Positions 12,400 through 24,800 of a stretch of DNA of 64,000 nucleotides are shown one piece after another; positions within the stretch are counted from its first letter, which is position 1; each line of letters opens with the position of its first letter. The position numbers and the translations under genes are program-made. Origin of the DNA: Ectocarpus siliculosus (lineage: Eukaryota > Sar > Phaeophyceae > Ectocarpales > Ectocarpaceae); assembly GCA_000310025.1 (NCBI GenBank), contig FN648672.1:1-64000 (forward strand), in the 5' to 3' direction. The notes below the pieces were generated by a model that saw nothing but the letters and a program-made list of their open reading frames with translations, was not told where the DNA came from and did no database searches.

Positions 12400-13260
12400 G
12401 TGATCAATGCGAACCCTCATCCAGTTCGCACCCGCGTTTAGTGCTCGAGTGGAGACGTTGCGTCATCTCTGTTGAATGTTTTCGTCAATGTGTTGTCTCG
12501 CCTACATAGGTCTCGGTTGTGACTCTTTGTGTCTCTAGTGCAGGGTTCATTGCTAATTGAGGATAACCATTTGAGGGCTTGGATATTGAACGTGTAAGAG
12601 CGAACCGAATGTCCATCGGGATATGGCAGGATTGACTGTGCCAGCATCAAGGCGACAAAGTAGGTACCCACAAGTACAGTCATCTCACGAACAACAATCT
12701 GCGCGACCAACAGCACCCATATGCGCGATAAGAAGACACCAACATTGTACTGGATGACCACCATACTGCAGATATCTAAAGTAATAGTGGCTTGTGGAGA
12801 TGTCTGCTCGACATACCTGGTGTGGGCGCAGGCGTGTCCCCTGGACGTGTCCGCCACAGTACCCGTTGCGAACCCGGGGTAGGGTCATCCCGATCACCGC
12901 GTGGGAGATTGGCAGGGTGAACGAACGGATACAGTTTCAGAGCAATGTAAACATGAAACATCGAAGTATCTTATCGCCGCGTGTGTCAGTAGCAACAATC
13001 GGAACATCGACGCATTATTGGTTCATAGGTGCCGGCACCTCGGCAAACAGTCGACTGCGACGGGTAGTGGCACCAACCCGCACTACTCAACTCTCGAACA
13101 ACTACAGTATCTCGGAGGGCAACGGGTGAACAATTTGCATCGGGGGGGGGGTGATCGGTTGAAGAGTTGCCGTTGGCGTTTCAAGAACGACAAAACCGTC
13201 ATTCATTGTGAAGCATACGTAATAGGGCTGCATGGAAGAGCAACCAGCTTCAAGTAACGG
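12400..13260. repeat. Solitary relative of the ~815-bp satellite monomer
   Basis: The sequence aligns by eye, in order, with a whole monomer of the array at 44230-64000. Landmarks in order are ctacataggtctcggttgtg, tttgagggcttgg, gtacccacaagtacagtcat, gacatacctggtgtgggcg, gtagggtcatcccgat, gaacggatacagtttcag, ctatatcg-like ctacagtatctcggagggca, and a diverged form of the word for SFIVKHT. It is a single copy immediately 3' (minus strand) of the last recognised LNR exon, and it is clearly more diverged than array members are from one another. Confidence 0.8.
12438..12857 (-). CDS. Possible hydrophobic exon inside the solitary monomer
   Basis: This is an open frame of 139 codons. Its middle part is strongly hydrophobic (for example RIWVLLVAQIVV and GTYFVALMLAQSIL), resembling two closely spaced membrane segments. 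An acceptor-like tatctgcag ends just above 12765 on the minus strand. A related peptide with the same frame (LSDMWILLFTYILVRG, then TVLAGT) is open in the satellite monomer at 63226-63426, but it is interrupted in most other monomers. If this is real it could supply a membrane anchor 3' of the LNR exons. It could equally be chance openness in repeat DNA. I do not recognise a family. Confidence 0.2.
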   Translation of the reverse strand: MADTSRGHACAHTRYVEQTSPQATITLDICSMVVIQYNVGVFLSRIWVLLVAQIVVREMTVLVGTYFVALMLAQSILPYPDGHSVRSYTFNIQALKWLSSISNEPCTRDTKSHNRDLCRRDNTLTKTFNRDDATSPLEH

Positions 13261-13355
13261 AGGAGAGGGGACAGCTACAAATACATTTCCCCACCGGTAG
13301 TAGGGCATCGATGAACGTGAGGCATCACACAAGTCCTCTACGGAGTGCCACCCAC

Positions 13356-16300
13356 CGTAACATGCCGAATCGACATCTTGGCAATCGTAGCCATTGATGC
13401 CGCATTCGTTGGCGCCCCCCTGGATATAGCCGAACGGGAAGCAAGAGAAGGTGCTACAAACATCATCGGGATGACACGTACTTTGCTGACATCGAGGATA
13501 CGATCAGTGGCATACTGCAGGCCACGACGTTGGGGAGACCACAACATGACCATCGACATCCACCAATCCACCACCAACCGGAAGCTCAACACCCGGTACG
13601 CCACTTTCACGAACGAAATCAACGCTTTGCGATCGTCCTCACATCCACGCAGTCGCAGGAGCAGCAATCGCCCCCATCATATCCGCATTCCGCGTTGTTG
13701 TTGTCTGCGAGCGAACCACAAACCGAACAGAGCGAACAGGGCCGTCGCAATGGGATGTGGAACACAGTGGACCTGCCTTATTGCATATCTCCATGATCCA
13801 TCGTTCCATCGCTCACGCGGTCCCACTCTCACTGCTGCACTATCTGGTGTGTGGTGGGATCGCTCCGATGACCAGACGCCAAGGCCTTTCGGCCCGATGA
13901 GCAACGAGTAAAGTGAGAGTGTGTCTGGGGAAGGGACTACTTGCTACAAGAGTAGTCTAATCTAAGGCACCCAAAGCCATGATCACACACACACCGCGCA
14001 GAACAACTGTATGCTGTGCACGACAAGTAGGCAGGCCCGCGACATGGATATGGATGCATTGGCACCTGCACATGATCAACCTGTACAGTAGGGTGCACTC
14101 TCGGAGTCTTCCCTTGGGGGCGGGGGAGGTGCCGCTACCTTGTCCAAAGTCGCAAAGAATATCCCAAGATATTGGTAGACGTCAGAGAGAAGACACGTTG
14201 GGGCCGAAATCCATGGTGATCGGGTTGCAGATACAGTTGTGTTGCTCTTGATGTTGTTGTTGTTGTTGTTTTCGTTGTCTTCACAGTCAAACCTGTCCCG
14301 TTCTCTCTGCCCAGCTTCTTCTGTCTGTACAAGTCTAACACTTGACGGGGTCGATTCCGTGGTCACAGCTAACTTACCCTACAAACGTATACGAAAACAA
14401 AATGGACCCGAGGGTCTGCAAGCCAATAAAAGTCAACGACGGCTAGTCTAGGCCACTCCGCTCGCCTCTACACGCTATGCGAGGTAACCCTAGATTGGAA
14501 AAAGATAATACAAAGAAAAAGGAAAAGAAAAAGAAAAAGAAAAAGAAGAAAAGGAAGAGAGCAGATGGAGAGAAGGGAAAGAGAAGGAGAAAGACACAGA
14601 CAGAGAAAGACACAGCGACAGACAACAAACAAACAATCAGAACAACACAAAAACAACACAAGACGAAGCCGGCCACTCGACACAGCCCATGCACGTCATC
14701 GCTCGCGGGGGATTGGTGCAATGGTGCTGTGCCGGGGGGGGGGGGAAGGGGTAAGTCCAGCAAGGGGTTCAATTCGGCACTGTGGTTTGCGCCACTCGGT
14801 CCGCCTCTTCGCGTTTCCTCCCTTTCCTCGCCGTCTCGTCCGCCTGCTGTACCCCTCCCGCCCCCGTGGTTGTTGACGTGTCCGTGTTGTTGTCGGGCTT
14901 CTTGTCTCGTTCGAGCGCTCGTTGTCGGCTAGCCTCCTCTTCCTTCTTGTGCCAGGAGGCCATGAATCTCTTAGCTCCCTGCAGTACCCCTGTATGCCAC
15001 GGTACCCCCCGGTCCACCTTCGCTGCTTCCATCCACGTTGATTCGTGGCTCCGAACAAGCATGGTTCGGCGTCCGTAGACCCGTGCTCTGCTTCGAACAT
15101 CTTCATGTCGTCCTTCAGGTACATCTGCCAGTTTTGCTCTGGTTTCCCCCTGCCTGGGCCCTCCCCACCCACCAGGTCGCCAAGCATCACCCGTCTCGGG
15201 AGTTGGCCTTGAGTCGGAACGGCGGTGCGTTCGGCCTGTCAAAGAGCTCCTGGCCATATCTCCTGATGCAAGCCCACGCTGTTCTGCTCCGGGAATTGAT
15301 CTCCCGGGTGAGGTCGCCATGTTCGTTGATGAGGCCACCTAGGTACCGGAAATCAGTCGTCTGGGCGTACCTCTGCCCTGCTGCCTCGATGATCAGCGGT
15401 GGCGGCGGGGGGGGCGGTTGTGTTGTTGTCTGCTTCTCCTTCGCGCGCATCAGGAGCATCTCCGTCTTCTTCTCCAATACCGTCCGCCCGAACTCCCCGA
15501 ACGCCTCCACGATGACGGTCATAGGTCTCGCCAGTCCTTCGGCAGACCTCGATACGACGCCGGCGTCATCGGCATACAGCATCCCCCAAACCGCCCTCCG
15601 CACTCGGTCAAGTGGCGTCCTCGCCCTCGCTGCCGTCTCCTCCTCCAGGTGCACGAGGTCCTGCAGAATAACATCATCCTCGCTGAATCGCATGGCAACG
15701 ACCTCGATGACCGCGGGGAAGAAGATATTGACCGGCAGTGGGGACAGCACACACCCCATGTGTGACCAAGAGCCAGGCCGAAAACTCGCCGTCGTCTATG
15801 CGCACCCGGGCCCGCATTCCGTCGTGGAATCGGCGGATGACGGCGATCATCTCCTCAGGGATCTCGGCCCGGCCCTGGCCAGGACCTTCAACAGCAGCCC
15901 TCGGTCCACCGAATCATACGCCTTCTTCAGGTCGACGAAGCACATGTACAGTGGTATTCTCCTTCTCCTCCCCAACTCCTGGAGTCGACGCACGACGAAC
16001 AGCATGTCGATGGTGGATCGCCCAGGTCGGAACCCGCATTGTTCCTCCGGGAGGATGTTGTTGGTTTCGCAGAAGGTGCTTAGGCGGTTGGTGATGATAT
16101 TGATGGGGACCTTGCGTACGTGAGATAGGGGCGAGATCCTCCTGAAGTTGTCGCAGTTGGACCGGTCACCCTTCTTGTACAACACCTTGATAAAGGTTGC
16201 GTCCTTCCACTCTTGGGGGATCTCTCCCCCGTTCCACACCCCAACGAGGATGTTACGGAGGTGCTCCAGGACGATGGGTTCCTCGTCGTCGTCGTCAATC

Positions 16301-18842
16301 TTGAGCAACTCTGCAGGGAGGGAGTCATTGCCGGGTCCCTTCCCGTTCTGCAGTCCTTTCGTTGACCGTTCCACTTCCTCGAGATCTGGCACCGCTCCCA
16401 ACCATCCAGCGGCACGTGTCTTCGGCCCCTCTGCACCCAGTTATTTGACGATGTCTGGGTTCAGGGTGGGGGACTTAGTGTTGAGGAGGGTGCCGAAGAA
16501 TCTCGCCCATCGCTGGAGGATGTCGTTCTTTCTCCGGAGTAGCACGCCATTCTCGTCCGCAACGGGCTGCTGTCCTCCCGCTGGTCTCCCCCTGAGCCCC
16601 ACTGATCTCTTGAGGTGTTGGTAGAGCCCTCGCATGTCGCGATCCTTGTAGATCGCTTCGAGTTCCGTCACATATCTGTCCAGGTGGGCAAATATGCCCG
16701 TTTTGACTGCTGCGGCCACTCCGTTACGTGCTGCTTTGAGGGCCCTCCACAATGTTGTGTTCAACTTGTCCTTGATCGCTCGGCGCGCTTCCCGCAGTTT
16801 GGTGAGGGCCTCCTCCAATGCTACTCTTGTCTCAGGGCTCTCGCACCATTCCTGCGTGCGTCGTCTCCGCGGTTCCTCGTGTAGTATCGCCCTCGCCGCT
16901 TCGAGGAGAGCATTGGTGAACTCGGTCGCCTCCTCCGGGGTGGTGGTCGCTCGTTCGCCCTGCTGTTGGTCGAGGTTGAGGAGGAACCGCGTAGTCACGT
17001 CCCATCGCGTTGCTGCGACCTGCAGTTCCCGTCGGTCGAACTGCTTCTGTTTCGGTTTGGTCCGGACTGCTCGGTTGTGGGCGAGCCTGCCACCGAGCTT
17101 GACGATGGCTATCACCATGTTGTGGTCTGAGTCCGCCTTGACTGGGTATACCGGCTGGGGGATGACAACCATGTTAGACACTCGGCCGCGGTGTACCTGC
17201 CGAGTTAGAATGTAGTCGAGGCGCGATCGGTCGGCCCCTGACGCACCGTTGTAGGTGTGCCATATTCCGCCCTTGCGTGTCTCGAGGAACGTGTTCGCGA
17301 GTGCTAGCTTGTTTTCTGCTGCGAAGGTCAGCAGTAGTCTGCCATTCTCATTGAGCTCATCACGCCCGTGTATTCCCATGACGCCGTCGTCCTCCCCATC
17401 CATCCTCTCTCCCGTCCGAGCATTGGCGTCCATAAGGATATACACGCACTCTTTGGAAGGAATCCTCCGCACGAGACTGTCAAGTTTTCCCCAGAACTCT
17501 GTCTTGCTGTCAGCGGCAGCGACCTTGGTTGGGGCGTACGCCGCAACGAAGTTGACAGCTCCGCGGTGGCCTGTCATCTCAAACCTCATGGCCATGAGGC
17601 GTTCATTGACATAGTTCGTGGTGAAAGTGGAGGTCTTGCATATTGACTCTTCAACGGCTATTCCCATACCATGCACATTACGCTTCTCCGTACCACAGCA
17701 CAACACTCGGAAACCCGCTGCTGCGAGCTCCGTTTGACCTGGCCTTCTGGTGTCCTGCAGCCCTACCACCGATCGCTGCCTCGTGAAGAATGCTGTAGGC
17801 TCGCCCGTACCCGTTCTTCCCGTTTACAGCCAGAGTACGCACATTCCAGGTAGTAAGAAGTCGACCGCTGTCCCTCTCGGGCGGTGCGTGTTGCTCTCTT
17901 AGCCCGCCTACGCTTCGCCTGTCCCCTCCTTTTCTTCCTTCTTGCCCTCTCTTTTTGTCGTTGCTTTATTCTTGGCGGGCTCTCTCGAGCTAACGTACTA
18001 GTTACCGCGGTGCTTGCCGTTTATCCCAGCGAGTTGTCTTGTTCCGGAGCGGTGCGGCCCTCCAGCTCTGGACCCTGTCCTTTCCCCTCTCTGGTGCATA
18101 CCCCCACGATGGACACCGTGTTCTCTGCTGCTGCATGGCCCCGGTGTCCAAGCCGGGGTCTGGATTCAGTCAAATTTGCAGCTACCCAAGTCGGCTAGGT
18201 CGCGAGCTACCCCGATCTTACGACAGCGGTAGTTCCCGGCCGCCAAACCCAAGATCCCCTTCTGATCAGTGCTAGGGACTGTGTATCCGTCTTTGTTGGG
18301 TGGTGTTTCGAGGTCTAATTCCACTTACGGACCTCGGTCCACCCCAGCAGGGAGGGGGGCAGGCCGGGGGGAGGAGTAGCAGTTACAGGTATTTGACCCC
18401 TTCCTTCAGAATCAATCAACCTTCGCGCTGTGTGGAACTCTGTTGTCCGACCACAGATGTAGGATGTTGTTGCTCTGCGTTGTTTTCTTTCTCTTGAGTA
18501 GCACTTTCCTAAGCCGACTCACACAGATCCCAAGCACACACGATCGCCGGATCGTACACACACAGAACAGAAGGGGACATGCCTCGGCATAAAGCCCAAG
18601 TCTTCCATGGCGTCGCATCATAGTACCTGACGACGCCGGTAACCATGGTCAACCACTATCGCACGTCTACCTCCAAATACAGTAGCGGTAGACATTAAAT
18701 GTGAGACAACCCGCGCCAAGGTACAGGCTACACATCAGTGTCGTTGCCACCTGCACAATGGCCAGGGGGTGCCAAACGAACAGCAGTTCATGTAGCTCAC
18801 CTTCGTCACACCAGCCGTCAGATATGAAGTCTCCGACGCATC
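13356..18842 (-). CDS. LNR module 1 (3'-most, LINE in intron)
   Basis: Exons are alpha 18801-18842, beta 13643-13704 and gamma 13356-13419. The peptide is [14 protein letters not shown], then [12 protein letters not shown] with DCCSCDCVD, then [13 protein letters not shown] with QDVDSACYG. The alpha-beta intron is 5096 bp and carries LINE copy A. The beta-gamma intron is 223 bp, slightly shorter than the 238-246 bp of the others. Gamma ends in phase 1 at a normal donor (ACG|GTGGGT), so at least one more exon should follow below 13356. I could not identify it. Confidence 0.8.
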
Positions 18843-21800
18843 CTGTAAGCGTTAGCGACGTGCGATTTGGGGGGTTGTCAGGGCTTCGCCAACTATATCG
18901 GCAACCGAGCAGCGACAGATGTCACGCAAATCATGCCAGCGTCAATCGTAAGAACGATTTCCCTCCACCCTGGTGACTATGCTGTCGTGCACGCGTGTAA
19001 GCAATCCCTTTTCTCCCTCTGAACTGCGAGCGTGAGCTTCAACAGAGTGGCACCAGCTACAGTGTTCCTATCCAACGGACACTGGGTGGTCGACAATCGC
19101 CGGACCAACTCACGTTCTATGTGAATGACAATAATGAAAACAGCGAACAAACTTGTCGTGTGGACTACGTCGACCGTTGAGGCCTCTACGGAGTGCCACC
19201 CACCGTAACATGCCGAATCGACATCTTGGCAATCGTAGCCATTGAAGCCGCATTCGTAGAAGCCCCCCTGGATACAGCCAAACGAGAAGCAAGAGAAGGT
19301 GCTACAAACATCATCGGGATGAGACACGTACTTTGCTGGCATCGAGGATACGATCATTGGCGTTCTACTGAACGCCACGACGTTGGGGGAACTGTTGTGA
19401 TGCATCGCAAAACGTAACCATGGACATCCGCCAATCCACAACCAACCGGAAGCTCAACACCCGGTAGGTAGGCAACTTCCACGAACAAAATCAACCCTAG
19501 CGATCGTCCTCACATCCACGCAGTCGCAGGAGCAGCAATCGCCCCCATCATATCCGCATGCAACGACGTTGTTCACTGCGAGCGAACCACAAACCGAACA
19601 GAGCGAACAGGGCCGTCGCAATGGGATGTGGAACACAATAGAACTGGCCAGTCGCATATCTCCACGATACATCGTTCCATCGCTCACGCGGTCCCACTCT
19701 CACTGCTGCACTATCTGGCGTGTGGTGGGGTCGCTCCGATGACCAACTGCCACGGCCTCTCGGCCCGATGAGCAACGAGTAAAGTGAGAGCGCGTCTGGG
19801 GAAGGGACTACTTCCTTTAAGTCTAGTCTAAGGCAACCAAGCCATGATCACACACACACCGCGCCCAACAAGTGCATGTTGGACACGACAAAAGGCAGGC
19901 CCGCGACATGGATATGGGTGCCTTGGCACCTGCACATGGTCAACCTGTACGATAGTGTGCACTCTCACAGCCTTCCCTTGGGGGCGGGGGAGGTGCCGCT
20001 ACCTTGTCCAAAGTCGCACAGAATATTCCAAGATGGCAGACGCCAGAGAGGAGACACGGTGGGCCCGCGATCGATGGTGGTCGGGTTGCAGATACAGTAG
20101 TGCAACGGTGTTTGACCCCTTCCTTTAGAATCAATCAACCTACGAGCTGTGTGAAACTCTCTTGTCCGACCACAGGTGCAGGGTGTTGTTGCTCTGCGTT
20201 GTTCTCTTTCTCTTGATTAACGCTTCCCAAGCCGACTCACACAGATCCCAACCACACATGATCGCTGGATCGTACGCACACTGAATAGAAGGGCACATGC
20301 CTCGGCATGAAACCCAAGTCTTGCATGACGTCACATCATAGCACCTGACGATGCCAAGTAACCATGGTCAACCACTATCACACGTCTACCTTCAAACACC
20401 ATACCAGTACACAAAACCCGCGCCAAGGTGCAGGATACACATCAGTGTCGTTGCCACCTGCACAATGGCCAGAGGTTGCCAAACGAACAGCAATTCATGT
20501 AACTCACCATCGTTACAAAAGCCGTCAGAAATGCCGTCAGGATCGCATCCTGTAAGCGTTAACGACGTGCGATGTGGGGGGTTGTCAGGGCTTCGCCAAG
20601 TATATCGGCGACCGAGCAGCGAGAGGTATCAACCAAATCACGCCAGCGCCCGCCAGCGACAATCAAATGAACCGTTCTCCCAAGAGCAAGGCTCTCCTTG
20701 TTAGGTAGTCCTGGTAGGGTTCACGAGGGTGGACCCTGGGCATCGACGGACATGGTCCGAGCAATCCAGCGAGGATGCACGATCAACAGCGGAGCATCAA
20801 GGCCACGAGGCAGGCCCCCGCACCCAGCGATTGAGGCGGACTGTGATGCACCGGAAGGAAGCAACCTCCTACCATGCCAACCGTCAAGCGTGATGTTGAG
20901 AAGCACGATGACCACTACACCACTAGTCAGCCGCTGACTAGTGGTGTAGTGGTCATCGTGCTTCTCAACCAAAGTCAAGGCCCGTGTCCGGTCTGGCTTT
21001 GCAGACACGAACACAGCCCCCCCCCCCACCAGTCAGCCCTGACTAGTGGTGTAGCGGTCATCGTGCTTCTCAACGTTAAGGACTATCGGGAGTGCCACCC
21101 ACCGTAACATGCCGAATCGACATCTTGGCAATCGTAGCCATTGCTGCCGCATTCGTTGACGTCCCCCTGGATATAGCCGAACGAGAAGCAAGAGAAGGTG
21201 CTACAAACATCATCGGGGTGAGACACGTACTTTGCTGACATCGAGGATACGATCATTGGCGTTCTACTGAACGCCACGACGTTGGGGGAATTCTTGTGAT
21301 GCATCGCAAAACGTAACCATGGACATCCACCAATCCACCACCAACGTAAAGCTCAACAAACGGTAGGTAGGCAACTTCCACGAACAAAATCAACCCTAGC
21401 GATTGTCCTCACATCGACGCAGTCGCACTCGCAACAATCGCCCCCATCATATCCGCATTCCGCGTTGTTGTTGTCTGCGAGCGAACCACAAACCGAACAG
21501 AGCGAACAGGGCCGTCGCAATGCGATGTGGAACACAATAGAACTGGCCAGTCGCATATCTCCACGATACATCGTTCAATCGCTCACGCGGTCCCACTCTC
21601 ACTGCTGCACTATCTGGTGTGTGGTGGGATCGCTCCGATGACCAGACGCCAAGGCCTTTCGGCCCGATGAGCAACGAGTAAAGTGAGAGCGCGTCTGGGG
21701 AGGGAACTATTTGCTAGAAGAGTAGTCAAATCTAAGGCAACCAAGGCCATGATCACACACACACCGCGCTCAACAAGTGCATGCTGGGCGCGACAAGTAG

Positions 21801-24800
21801 GCAGGCCCGCGACATGGATATGGATGCATTGGCACCTGCACATGGTCAACCTGTACGGTAGTGTGCACTCTCGGAGTCTTCCCTTGGGGGCGGGGGAGGT
21901 GCCGCTACCTTGTCCTAAGTCGCAAAGAATATCCCAAGATATTGGTAGACGTCAGAGAGAAGACACGTTGGGGCCGAAATCCATGGTGATCAGGTTGCAC
22001 ATACAGTGTTGTTGTTTTTGATGATGATGTTGTTGTTGTTGTTATCTCCACAGTCGAACCTGTCCCGTTTTCTCTGCCCGGTATTTCTTCTGTCTGGACC
22101 AGTCCAACACTTGACGGGGCCGATTCCCGTGGTCACAGGCTAACTTAACCTACAAAGGTATTCGAAAACAAAATGGACCCGAAGGGTCCGCAAGCCAATC
22201 AAAGTTAACGACGGCTAGTCTAGGCCACTCCGCTCGCCTCTACACGCTATGCGAGGTAACCCTAGATGGGAAAAAGATAATACAAAGAAAAAGGAAAAGA
22301 ACAAGGAAAAGAAAAAGAAGAAAAGGAAGAGAGCAGATGGAGAGAAGGGAAAGAGAAGGAGAAAGACACAGACAGAGAAAGACACAGCGACAGACAACAA
22401 TTCATCAGAACAACACAAAAACAACACAAGACAAAGCCGGCCACTCGAGCAGCCCATGCACGTCATCGCTCGCGGGGGATTGGTGCAATGGTGCTGTGCC
22501 GGGGGGGGGGGGAGGTAAGTCCAGCAAGGGGTTCAATTCGGCACTGTGGTTCGCGCCACTCGGTCCGCCTCTTCGCGTTTCCTCCCTTTCCTCGCCGTCT
22601 CGTCCGCCTGTTGTACGCCTCCCACCCCCGTGGTTGTTGACGTGTCCGTGTTGTTGTCGGGCTTCTTGTTTCGTTTGAGCGCTCGTTGTCGGCTAGCCTC
22701 CTCTTCCTTCTTGTGCCAGGAGGCCATGAATCTCTTAGCTCCCTGCAGTACCCCTGTATGCCACGGTACCCCCCGGTCCACCTTCGCTGCTCCCATCCAA
22801 GTTGTTCCGGGACTCCGAGAAAGCATGGTTCGGCGTCCGTAGATCCGTGCTCTGCTTCGAACATCTTCATGTCGTTCTTCAGGTACATCTGCCAGTTTTG
22901 CTCTGGTTCCCCCCTGCCTGGGCCCTCCCCACCCACCAGTTCGCCAAGCATCACCCATTTCGGGAGTTGGCCTTGAGTCGGAACGGCGGTGCGTTCGGCC
23001 TGTCAAAGAACTCCTGGCCATACCTCCTGATGCAAGCCCACGCTGTTCTGCTCCGGTAGTTGATCTCCCGGGTGAGGTCGCCATGTTCGTTGATGAGGCC
23101 ACCTAGGTACCGGAAATCAGTCGTCTGGGCGTACCTCTGCCTTGCTGCCTCGATGATCAGCGGCGGCGGCGGGGGGGCGCGGTTGTGATGTTGTCTGCTT
23201 CTCCTTCGCGCGCATCAGGAGCATCTCCGTCTTCTTCTCGGATACCGTCCGCCCGAACTCCCCGAACGCCTCCACGATGACGGTCATAGGTCTCGCCAGT
23301 CCTTCGGCAGACCTCGATACGACGCCGGCGTCATCGGCACACAGCATCCCCCAAACCGCCCTCCGCACTCGGTCAAGTGGTGTCCTCGCCCTCGCTGCCG
23401 TCTCCTCCTCCAGGCACACGGGGTTCTGCAGAATAACATCATCCTCGCCGAGGCGAATGGCAACGACCTCGATGACCGCGGGGAAGAAGATATTGAACGG
23501 CAGTGGGGACAGCACACATCCCATGTGTGACCAAGAGCCAGGCCGAAAACTCGCCGTCGTCCGTGCGCACCCGGGCCCGCATTCCGTCGTGGAATCGGCG
23601 GATGACGGCGATCATCTCCTCAGGGATCCCGGCCCGGCCCTGGCCAGGACCTTCAACAGCAGCCCTCGGTCCACCGAATCATAAGCCTTCTTCAGGTCGA
23701 CGAAGCACATGTAGAGTGGTACTTTCCTTCTCCTCCCCAACTCCTGGAGTCGACGCACGACGAACAGCATGTCGATGGTGGATCGCCCAGGTCGGAACCC
23801 GCATTGTTCCTCCGGGAGGATGTTGTTGGTTTCGCAGAAGGTGCTTAGGCGGTTGGTGATGATATTGATGGGGACCTTGCGTACGTGAGATAGGGGCGAG
23901 ATCCTCCTGAAGTTGTCGCAGTTGGACCGGTCACCCTTCTTGTACAACACCTTGATAAAGGTTGCGTCCTTCCACCTTGGGGGATCTCTCCCCCGTTCCA
24001 CACCCCAACGAGGATGTTACGGAGGTGCTCCAGGACGATGGGTTCCTCGTCGTCGTCGTCGATCTTGAGCAACTCTGCAGGGAGGGAGTCATTGCCGGGT
24101 GCCTTCCAGTTCTGCAGTCCTTTCGTTGCCCGTTCCACTTCCTCGAGATCTGGCACCGCTCCCAACCATCCAGCGGCACGTGTCTTCGGCCCCTCTGCAC
24201 CCAGTTATTTGATGATGTCTGGGTTCAGGGTGGGGGACTTAGTGTTGAGGAGGGTGCCGAAGAATCTCGCCCATCGCTGGAGGATGTCGTTCTTTCTCCG
24301 GAGTAGCACGCCATTCTCGTCCGCAACGGGCTGCTGTCCTCCCGCTGGTCTCCCCCTGAGCCCCACTGATCTCTTAGGGTGTTGGTAGAGCCCCCACATG
24401 TCGCGATCCTTGTAGATCGCTTCGAGTTCCGTCACATATCTGTCCAGGTGGGCAAATATGCCCGTTTTGACTGCTGCGGCCACTCCGTTACGTGCTGCTT
24501 TGAGGGCCCTCCACAATGTTGTGTTCAACTTGTCCTTGATCGCTCGGCGCGCTTCCCGCAGTTTGGTGAGGGCCTCCTCCAATGCTACTCTTGTCTCAGG
24601 GCTCTCGCACCATTCCTGCGTGCGTCGTCTCCGCGGTTCCTCGTGTAGTATCGCCCTCGCCGCTTCGAGGAGAGCATTGGTGAACTCGGTCGCCTCCTCC
24701 GGGGTGGTGGTCGCTCGTTCGCCCTGCTGTTGGTCGAGGTTGAGGAGGAACCGCGTAGTCACGTCCCATCGCGTTGCTGCGACCTGCAGTTCCCGTCGGT

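Larger units (their letters stand above)
14237..18378 (-). mobile_element. RTE-like LINE, copy A (dead)
   Basis: This is a 4142-bp non-LTR element on the minus strand, 5' end at 18378 and 3' end at 14237. It is bounded by gcagatacag (14227-14236) and gcagttacag (18379-18388), which are target-site duplications. LNR introns 2 and 5 have the same site without the element. The layout is ~0.6 kb 5' leader, EEP endonuclease, reverse transcriptase, a pyrimidine-rich 3' UTR (14500-14640) and a short (CAA)n tail (reads TTG on the plus strand at ~14249-14270). A single long coding region with a microsatellite tail fits the RTE group best. Shared damage is an N-terminal frameshift, an in-frame TAA between the domains, two breaks around RT motifs A/B, and a lost thumb segment. 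Confidence 0.88.

Noticed and set aside
14477-14932. Lys-rich plus-strand frames over the purine tract
   Set aside because: They come from a low-complexity purine tract in the LINE 3' UTR and are not a basic protein.
15038-16123. 361-codon plus-strand frame opposite the LINE reverse transcriptase
   Set aside because: It is the antisense of the GC-rich RT coding strand. It shows no motif, and the minus strand carries the RT motifs.
17884-18198. Signal-peptide-like plus-strand frame ([14 protein letters not shown]) repeated in all LINE copies
   Set aside because: It is antisense to the LINE 5' leader and appears only where the LINE is present. I see no coding evidence.
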